DNA from: Syntrophomonas wolfei subsp. methylbutyratica | GTDB taxonomy: Bacteria; Bacillota; Syntrophomonadia; Syntrophomonadales; Syntrophomonadaceae | Length of the DNA: 64,000 nucleotides | Direction of reading: 5' to 3' | Assembly: GCF_001570625.1 (NCBI RefSeq) | Contig: NZ_BBQT01000021.1 | Span: 1 to 64,000 of the forward strand | Shown: positions 58,647 through 64,000 of the stretch, in pieces | Layout: each line of letters starts with the position of its first letter | Position numbering within the stretch: position 1 is the first letter of the stretch | Made by a program: the position numbers and the translations under genes | The notes under the pieces: generated by a model | Database searches by the model: none | What the model was told of the DNA's origin: nothing | What the model saw: the letters and a program-made list of their open reading frames with translations, nothing else

Positions 58647-61043
58647 ATGGAATACCAGGTGTTTATTAGTTATTCGAGATATAATAGAGCTGTTGCGGAT
58701 AAAATTATTGAAGAACTGGAATCTGCAGGTATTAGGTGTTGGATGGCACCGCGGGATATAGCTCCAAGCAGACAATATGCTGAGGAAATAGTAAAGGCTT
58801 TGGAAGAATGCACTGTATTTGTACTGGTTCTATCGCCTCGCTCAGATTCTTCTTGGCATGTGCAGCGGGAATTGGATCGAGCTATTGGTGAAAAGCTGGT
58901 TATTATTCCATTTTTAATAGAGGATTTCACTTTTTCAAAAGCTATGAACTATTATGTATGTACCTGCCAGTACTTATATGCTACTATTCCGCCTCTCGAC
59001 CCCCATATATTAAAGCTCAGGAATTTGGTTTGTTCCATTTTAAACGAAGGTACACAGATGCAGGTTGCAGTGGATGCATCTTACCTTGTTGCCGCCGATA
59101 TTGCATCGCCCCGTGAACTTATTAATCATGAAATCCAATCACTTTTGTATGATTATTTCGATAGACCGAATTGGGAAGAACAATTGCGAAGCTCAATTAA
59201 GCAGTACAGAAAAGTCTTCATATATGGAGCAGCCGGGGTTGGAAAGACTACTCTGGCAGCACGAATGGCGGAACAGTTAAAAGGGGGATTCTTTTCCTGC
59301 TCTGCAGCATATCGGGGACGGCTAGAAGCTATTGCTGTACTTCGGGCTTATTATGATTTTTACCAGCCTTTTGGTTATGAATTGCCGTTATTACCATCTC
59401 ATGTTGAGATTGAGGATATTTATAATGTTTTATCTCTATTATCGAACGCAAAATTTGATGGTTTGTTACCGCCTTTTTTTGTTGATGGCTTGGATGAACT
59501 ACCTGCAGAGGAGTTTCGTAGACTGGTTGAGCTAATGGGGCGTTTTGCAAATCCCTGTATTCCTCTGGCCTTTTTCTCCCGCAGTAAGGCACATGCCAGG
59601 GTTTTGCATGAGTATTTTCACCCTTTGCACGAATTGCTTTTGGAACCCTTGAACCGTGATGAATTACAACAATGGTTGTGTAAAATTCGACCATCATTGA
59701 AACAGGTTTCAGATACCTTTATTGACCGGATGATGCAGTTCAGTGAAGGTAATTTCCTCTTTTTAAAAGGCTTGCCCAATAGTACAAATGAGGAAGATTA
59801 TTTGCGTTTTATTGAACAAATTCCTTGCGGACTGGAAAGTGTATTTGAGAAATTGTTGAACCGCTTAGAAAGCGAAAATGATAATAGTATAAATGCCTTA
59901 TGTTTAATGGCTTTGCTTCCGAGTGCTTGTTCCCGAGAATTGCTGCAGGTTTTCCTGGGGTTTCATGGTCGGCAGCAAATGCGATTATTGCTTGATACCT
60001 TGTCCCCGGTAATAAAGGAAGTTGAGAAAGGTCGGTACATATTATTTCATGCCTGGTTTAATGAGTTTATCCGAACGGCGCTGGCAAGAGAAATACGAAT
60101 AGTAGCCAGGGAATTGTTTGCTAGAATGGATGATTGTTATGATCTTATTTATCCACTGCGTGATGTACCGTCTATTTTCATCGAATGTAAAGAGCGAGAG
60201 GGTCTATTACACTGGATGGAGTTAAGGATACAGGAATTAGAGAACTATGTTTTAGAAGAGATTGAGGGTAGTTCCGTCCGCTATGAAATGCTTGCGGCTA
60301 TAACCAGAGGCTTTTTGCTATTGCACCAGGCAGACAAAAAAGTCTTTGTCAGGGCTGTTGGTATATTGGACCGGTTTATAGCTTGTAATTTTCAGGTGAT
60401 GCTTGACTGGCGTCTGGGGGGACAGATTGAAGAGTGTTTAAAAACTTGTCTTAAAGTGTCCGGGGTAGAAGATTACCCACGGGTGGCTTTGTTATATGCT
60501 GCAGTTTTGTATAGTAGTGGTCAGTATGCTCAATCTCTGGAATTATTAAAATGGTTGAAGGAGTTATTTACTCCTGGTTCCCGGGATTCTTTGCGCTGTA
60601 TTAATTATATTGGGTTAAACCGCGGTGCTTTAGCGGAGAATGATAAGGCAATTGATGCATATTCCCTTTTATTGGCGAGTAGCAGCCAGGATATCGGGAA
60701 CATATGGACTGGCTATGCTTTGATGAATCGCGGTAAACTGTATATGAAGTTGGGAAATATGAAGGCCTGTCTATCTGATCTTAAAAAAGCAACTGAGGTG
60801 AGGGAACTTGTGGTAAATGATGAAGATTGTTTTCTTAATAACCGCTCGGATATAAGCAATACTATCCAAGCAGAACTTACCCTGGCCATGGGTTATGAAA
60901 ATTTGGCCAAGGCTTATTTGGCCCTTGCAGGTGATGGGGATAATTTGGCTCGCAAAGAAGCGATGCGATATATTGAAAAACTAGCTCTTTATATGGATTC
61001 ATTACTGGATGTTTACTGCGATCCAAAAAAGCCAGCAGTGTGA
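58647..61043 (+). CDS. TIR-domain STAND NTPase with TPR-like C-terminus
   Basis: A 798-residue three-part protein. Residues 1-125 are a TIR domain (VFISYSRYNRAVADKI, CWMAPRDIAPSRQYA); E75 in SSWHVQRELDRAI is in the place of the catalytic NADase glutamate. Residues about 170-480 are a STAND/NACHT-type NTPase: P-loop GAAGVGKTT at 194-202 and Walker B FFVDGLDELP near 277. From about 600 on, helical TPR-like repeats may act as the sensor. Such proteins often trigger NAD depletion on phage infection. The gene stands alone, with GGGGGTGG upstream of ATG 58647, after the polysaccharide cluster. The defence role is inferred. Confidence 0.8.
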   Translation: MEYQVFISYSRYNRAVADKIIEELESAGIRCWMAPRDIAPSRQYAEEIVKALEECTVFVLVLSPRSDSSWHVQRELDRAIGEKLVIIPFLIEDFTFSKAMNYYVCTCQYLYATIPPLDPHILKLRNLVCSILNEGTQMQVAVDASYLVAADIASPRELINHEIQSLLYDYFDRPNWEEQLRSSIKQYRKVFIYGAAGVGKTTLAARMAEQLKGGFFSCSAAYRGRLEAIAVLRAYYDFYQPFGYELPLLPSHVEIEDIYNVLSLLSNAKFDGLLPPFFVDGLDELPAEEFRRLVELMGRFANPCIPLAFFSRSKAHARVLHEYFHPLHELLLEPLNRDELQQWLCKIRPSLKQVSDTFIDRMMQFSEGNFLFLKGLPNSTNEEDYLRFIEQIPCGLESVFEKLLNRLESENDNSINALCLMALLPSACSRELLQVFLGFHGRQQMRLLLDTLSPVIKEVEKGRYILFHAWFNEFIRTALAREIRIVARELFARMDDCYDLIYPLRDVPSIFIECKEREGLLHWMELRIQELENYVLEEIEGSSVRYEMLAAITRGFLLLHQADKKVFVRAVGILDRFIACNFQVMLDWRLGGQIEECLKTCLKVSGVEDYPRVALLYAAVLYSSGQYAQSLELLKWLKELFTPGSRDSLRCINYIGLNRGALAENDKAIDAYSLLLASSSQDIGNIWTGYALMNRGKLYMKLGNMKACLSDLKKATEVRELVVNDEDCFLNNRSDISNTIQAELTLAMGYENLAKAYLALAGDGDNLARKEAMRYIEKLALYMDSLLDVYCDPKKPAV

Positions 61044-61589
61044 TGTTTTAGAGCCACATTGTGCATGAAATAGAGCCATTATGTGCAACCATTAGAACCA
61101 CTTTTATTAATATTTTGTTCTTTGAAAATTTCATGTGTTGTACCCTTTATAAACAAGCCCCACATCTGTAAAATGCGGGAGGGCAACGGCAAAGCGTATT
61201 TTACTTTGCCGTACAAGGTGCCCGGATCGAATAGATTCCCCGCTTTTGGGGGTTGTACCCCGCATTTCGCTTTCTTGAGTTCTGGAGGAACATTGCTCCA
61301 CAATTGTTACAACTGATGTCTCCAAAGAGCAAGTTCGTGCCCTTAAAAACCCGGTTTTGATTCTTTAACTACCGTTGATTCCATGCCGTTCCCGCATGGA
61401 CACCCGGCCATCGATTAAATGAGATTGATTTATTAGGTTGAGTTATAAAACTTTCGTAAAAAGCATGTACCATTTTGTGAAACGGTGCCCAACCTTTGCA
61501 ATAATCAGAAATAATAACTATTATTGGCATGTAAATACATATGCTATCACGAACTCCAATTTAATTTAATATTTTGGAGGTGAGTGATA
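61044..61589. other. Non-coding region, probable insertion-sequence remnant
   Basis: About 545 bp without a gene. Near its start AGAGCCACATTGTGCA and AGAGCCATTATGTGCA (61050-61065 and 61073-61088) are repeated 23 bp apart, with a related AGAACCACTTTT after them; IS21-family elements carry such multiple terminal repeats. No transposase frame is intact. The last 100 bp contain the promoter of the downstream gene. Confidence 0.45.
61496..61524 (+). promoter_or_regulatory. Candidate sigma-A promoter for the HD/YwgA pair
   Basis: TTGCAA (61496-61501), 17-bp spacer, TATTAT (61519-61524). The first ATG (61590) follows about 65 bp later with TGGAGG upstream. Confidence 0.55.
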
Positions 61590-61886
61590 ATGCGCGAAAT
61601 TAGAGATCCGGTGCATGGATTTATTCATAGAAGTTCTGTAGAAGAAGAAATTATTGACACTCCGTTATTTCAACGGTTAAGGAAGATATTTGAAGAAGAA
61701 TCGTTATTATTTCGTTCTATTAATGAGGCTGAAAAAGATGAGTTTCTTGAGGTTTATGCCCCAATTGTCTTTAAGGGTGATAAAGATAAGAAGATTCGGC
61801 TCCGCGAGTATTCGGAGCAGATTAAAGTTTTAATTGAGAATGTGATTAAAGATAGTGGTGAGGAGGGAAACAATGAAAGCATCTGA
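61590..61886 (+). pseudogene. HD-domain phosphohydrolase with a large internal deletion
   Basis: The N-terminal 35 residues (REIRDPVHGFIHRSSVEEEIIDTPLFQRLRKI) are the hallmark start of HD-superfamily dGTPase-like phosphohydrolases, normally about 400-450 residues. Directly afterwards the sequence jumps to a C-terminal type tail (FEEESLL ... EVYAPIVFKGDKDKK ... LREYSEQI). The HD motif and all metal ligands are missing, so about 300 residues were removed, in frame. A good ribosome binding site (TGGAGG) and promoter remain, so a 98-residue protein may be made. Overlaps the next gene by 14 bp. Confidence 0.7.
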
Positions 61887-62418
61887 GGTTTTCTTGTTGA
61901 TGTTGGGGGAAGCGGGAGGAACGATGCGGGGAAAAACATTGATCCAAAAAAAGGCCTACTTCTTAAATGTCTTATTAGACTTGGGGTTACCATATAACCC
62001 CCATTATTATGGACCGTATTCCCCGGAATTGGATAATTCAATTGGTAAATGTAAAGCTCTGGGGTTGGTAGAACAGAAAACAGTAGGTTTTGGAGTAGAT
62101 GAGGAAACGGGTTTTGAAAAGAAGAGGTTTGATTATACGCTTACTGCCGATGGCCTGGAGGTCTTACGTGATTTGGAAAGGCGAAAACCTGATGAATACA
62201 GGAAAATTAAGGATTGTTTAGAAAAGCTCTCGCAGGCGGTGGATGAGGATTATGTTTCGCTTTCTATTGCGGCCAAGACTTATCATATACTCAAGGAAAA
62301 TAATACAGCTATATGGCCTGATGAGATTGCTAATGAGGCCAAACAATTTGGCTGGGAAATATCCCAGGGTTCAATTGATAAGGCAATAGGCTTTTTATCG
62401 GAGATGGGAATGATTTAA
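61873..62418 (+). CDS. YwgA-like protein
   Basis: A 181-residue helical/winged-helix protein resembling Bacillus YwgA: the segment RGKTLIQKKAYFLN and GPYSPELDNSIGKCKALGLV are typical, followed by YTLTADGLEVL. In Bacillus ywgA lies next to the HD gene ywfO, and the same pairing is seen here, with the partner broken. The biochemical role is unknown; the family recalls DUF4065/Panacea-like antitoxin domains. I chose ATG 61873, which has GAGGAGGG about 6 nt upstream. Confidence 0.7.
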   Translation: MKASEVFLLMLGEAGGTMRGKTLIQKKAYFLNVLLDLGLPYNPHYYGPYSPELDNSIGKCKALGLVEQKTVGFGVDEETGFEKKRFDYTLTADGLEVLRDLERRKPDEYRKIKDCLEKLSQAVDEDYVSLSIAAKTYHILKENNTAIWPDEIANEAKQFGWEISQGSIDKAIGFLSEMGMI

Positions 62419-62430
62419 ACAAAATAAGTC

Positions 62431-62465
62431 TGGAAAATGTCCGGGGACAGGCCCCGGACATTTTC
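62431..62465 (+). terminator. Perfect 15-bp hairpin after the YwgA-like gene
   Basis: GGAAAATGTCCGGGG and its exact complement flank a five-base loop ACAGG. There is no long T-tract, but stability and position right after the stop fit a terminator. It also belongs to the GGGGACAGG repeat type seen at 515-533 and 58418-58440. Confidence 0.65.
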
Positions 62466-62498
62466 CTAAAGTTGTACTACTATTCAAAGGTGACTTTT

Positions 62499-62618
62499 AT
62501 GCAGGAGAATTTTGATGCTATTATCCTGGGCGGTGGCATAAATGGCTGCGCCATAGCCCGGAAGCTATCCCGGGAGGGGAAACGGGTTTGTCTGTTGGAA
62601 CGGGATACCATCGGTTAG
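62499..62618 (+). pseudogene. N-terminal stump of a glycerol-3-phosphate dehydrogenase-type flavoprotein
   Basis: A 39-codon frame starting ATG 62499 that encodes the FAD-binding Rossmann motif LGGGINGCAIARKL, followed by a strand ending LLERDTIG and a stop. This matches the beginning of GlpA/GlpD-family oxidoreductases (usually 480-550 residues), everything else being lost. The break is about 56 bp before the next gene. Confidence 0.75.
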
Positions 62619-62674
62619 TAAAACATATTATAATAGGGGTATCCGTAACTTTGCTTGGAAAGGAGGCAGACCCA

Positions 62675-63712
62675 GTGGAGGAGCGACGAATTTCTTTTAA
62701 AATTGATGGCGCTGCGGTCATTGATCAATCAATCTCCTTTAGATTACTTTCTAAATTACTTGACGGAATTCAGAATACATTTTTTTGTATTGGTTTAGCG
62801 TTAACAGAAAGGGAAGCGAAGAGCACTGGTCGCATTCCAAATTATATACAGCAAGCCTGTGAGTTGAGACGGGTTATTGAGAAGCCAGGTAGTTACGAGG
62901 TGGTGGCTGAGGTTGCCGATTTGTATCAAAATAATCTGTTTGATTTTGATCTGGGTAAGAAGACCCTGGATAGTTTTAATATATTAATTAATTCATTAAG
63001 TGAGAATGATGCTAACACCATTAGTACTACATTTCCAGATAGCATACATCGGCGTCGTATTCTGCGTTCAGTTGAAACATACTGCCCAAGGGTTGGAGAT
63101 GAGTGGGAGATAGTTTTTAAAGATACTCTCAGGCAAAAAAGTAATATCCTGAACATAAATGTACGTGAACTTATTCAGCAAGCTGTGAGTCCGCCTGATA
63201 TAGAAATGATGACGGTAACCGGAAAGTTGATGCGTTTACATTTGGATGAACATAAGATAGCAATTTATTACCAACCTACTGGACGAATATTGGATTGCTA
63301 TTATGATATTGAGATAGAAGATTTTATTATTGGGAATTTAAAAGACTTAATTCAAGTTACTGGACATGTACAGTTGGATGCATCGGGACATCCAGAAAAG
63401 ATAATTGATGCAAATTCGATAAGTGAATTGGATTTAAGTCCAGTTAAATATACTAAGTTGTCAAATAGCGAGGTGTCATTGGATTTGAAAAAACCTATTG
63501 TTGTTGACCCTGTTTTTGTGGGCGAAGAAATAATTCTCGAATTCCCTGATTTTAATATAATTGCCACTGGCAGTAGTCGAGAAGATGCGATAGCTGCTTT
63601 TGAAGAGGATTTCATTTGGCTGTGGCGTGAGTATGTTTTAGAAAATGATGAGCAGCTTAGCGGGGATGCAATAAAATTCAAAGAGCAATTGTGTTCTTGG
63701 GTGAAGGAGTGA
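62675..63712 (+). CDS. Unknown protein with a HicB-like C-terminal segment
   Basis: A 345-residue protein. Start GTG 62675 is placed by AAAGGAGG 8 nt upstream. The first ~270 residues (DGAAVIDQSISFRLLSKLL ... GHVQLDASGHP) I cannot name; they alternate strands and helices. The C-terminal 65 residues (EEIILEFPDFNIIATGSSREDAIAAFEEDFIWLW) resemble a HicB-type partial RNase-H fold that binds a HicA toxin. The next gene, 4 bp away, encodes a HicA-like protein. I infer a toxin-antitoxin-like pair with an unusually long antitoxin. Confidence 0.5.
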   Translation: MEERRISFKIDGAAVIDQSISFRLLSKLLDGIQNTFFCIGLALTEREAKSTGRIPNYIQQACELRRVIEKPGSYEVVAEVADLYQNNLFDFDLGKKTLDSFNILINSLSENDANTISTTFPDSIHRRRILRSVETYCPRVGDEWEIVFKDTLRQKSNILNINVRELIQQAVSPPDIEMMTVTGKLMRLHLDEHKIAIYYQPTGRILDCYYDIEIEDFIIGNLKDLIQVTGHVQLDASGHPEKIIDANSISELDLSPVKYTKLSNSEVSLDLKKPIVVDPVFVGEEIILEFPDFNIIATGSSREDAIAAFEEDFIWLWREYVLENDEQLSGDAIKFKEQLCSWVKE

Positions 63713-63716
63713 TGGT

Positions 63717-64000
63717 GTGGGAACAAGAAAGAAGGATTATGTTCAAAACGGGCTAAAACGTAAGGGGTTTAAGCTTTCAAATAATGACCATGCCAAATTT
63801 ACATATATTACCCAGGAAGGGCTAAAAACCAGTATCTGGACTAAGACAAGCTTTGGAAGCAGTCATAAAGATATATCTGATGATAATTTAAGTAAAATGG
63901 CCAAACAATGCAGGCTTTCAAATAAAGAGTTTATGAGACTGGTAGATTGTTCTCTAACTAGAGAAATGTATGAGATTTTCCTGAAAGAAAATAGACATAT
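63717..64000 (+). CDS. HicA-like small protein (3' end outside window)
   Basis: At least 94 residues, open to the window end. The start is GTG 63717 with AAGGAG 7 nt upstream and 4 bp after the preceding stop. The N-terminal pattern KDYVQNGLKRKGFKLSNNDHAKFTYIT recalls HicA/YcfA RNA-binding toxins, in which a His after a Gly-Phe helix is catalytic. The rest (SFGSSHKDISDDNLSKMAKQ) is a tail found in a subset of such proteins. Proposed partner: the preceding HicB-like gene. Confidence 0.55.
   Translation, partial: MGTRKKDYVQNGLKRKGFKLSNNDHAKFTYITQEGLKTSIWTKTSFGSSHKDISDDNLSKMAKQCRLSNKEFMRLVDCSLTREMYEIFLKENRH

Noticed and set aside
58365-58775. Minus-strand frame between the initiating transferase and the TIR gene
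   Set aside because: It overlaps two well-supported genes, has no family resemblance and no ribosome binding site.
61079-61325. Short overlapping frames on both strands in the region after the TIR gene
   Set aside because: They lack start signals and family resemblance and lie in probable IS debris.

Overview
The window looks like a chromosome segment from a low-to-moderate GC Gram-positive anaerobe, probably class Clostridia (Peptococcaceae or Syntrophomonadaceae-like). This is an inference. It rests on strong AGGAGG-type ribosome binding sites, frequent GTG and TTG starts, near-exclusive use of one strand, Rpn genes with DUF4351 tails, and scattered GGGGACAGG-type repeat hairpins. No rRNA, tRNA, CRISPR array or replication origin was seen.

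Layout. (1) Positions 1-6530 are a recombination-prone accessory border. It holds three related Rpn (recombination-promoting nuclease) genes in a row, sharing an almost identical 3' module, then a tyrosine recombinase fragment, a RelB/YafQ toxin-antitoxin pair, a winged-helix regulator, a DUF262 fragment and an AbrB/VapC pair whose toxin is cut off exactly where the next cluster starts. (2) Positions 6534-58442 are a roughly 52 kb surface-polysaccharide cluster, all on the + strand and mostly with overlapping or closely spaced genes. (3) Positions 58647-64000 are a second accessory region: a TIR/STAND-NTPase/TPR protein, a probable IS remnant, an internally deleted HD-domain gene next to a YwgA-like gene, a 39-codon glycerol-3-phosphate dehydrogenase stump, and a HicB-like/HicA-like pair cut by the window end.

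The polysaccharide cluster has sub-modules. 6534-19679 encodes a legionaminic-acid-type nonulosonate pathway (LegB, LegC, LegG, LegI, LegF, PtmE-, PtmA- and PtmG-like genes) with extra N-modifying enzymes: a PIG-L deacetylase, a formyltransferase, a methyltransferase and acetyltransferases. After an unknown GT-like protein and a Wzx flippase comes 22410-28229, an unusual set: an HpcH/HpaI aldolase, a KdsB-like cytidylyltransferase, a zinc-ribbon methyltransferase, a 2-hydroxyacid dehydrogenase, a cyclase-family hydrolase, a HAD phosphatase and an SDR. I propose it makes a CMP-activated ulosonic acid by an aldolase route. 28314-49762 carries assembly and decoration genes: GalE, a carbamoyltransferase, a second formyltransferase, a DUF3473-type deacetylase, a GT2/DUF2304/membrane-GT trio, UDP-sugar dehydrogenase, heparinase-like lyase, AsnB, a PLP-transferase/FemAB fusion and a Wzy-like polymerase. 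49903-58442 holds UDP-L-FucNAc/L-QuiNAc-type genes, two GT4 enzymes and a WecA-like initiating transferase. Together these outline a Wzx/Wzy-type pathway for an acidic, heavily N-modified glycan; no chain-length regulator or export ATPase lies in the window.

The most notable signals are: (a) each Rpn gene contains a near-perfect internal Shine-Dalgarno followed at 7-8 nt by an in-frame ATG, predicting an intragenic short protein (RpnS-like) from every copy, including the copy whose nuclease N-terminus is lost; (b) the aldolase/cytidylyltransferase sugar-acid module; (c) the TIR-STAND-TPR protein; (d) the PLP-FemAB fusion; and (e) a GT4 gene whose expected start codon is ATA.
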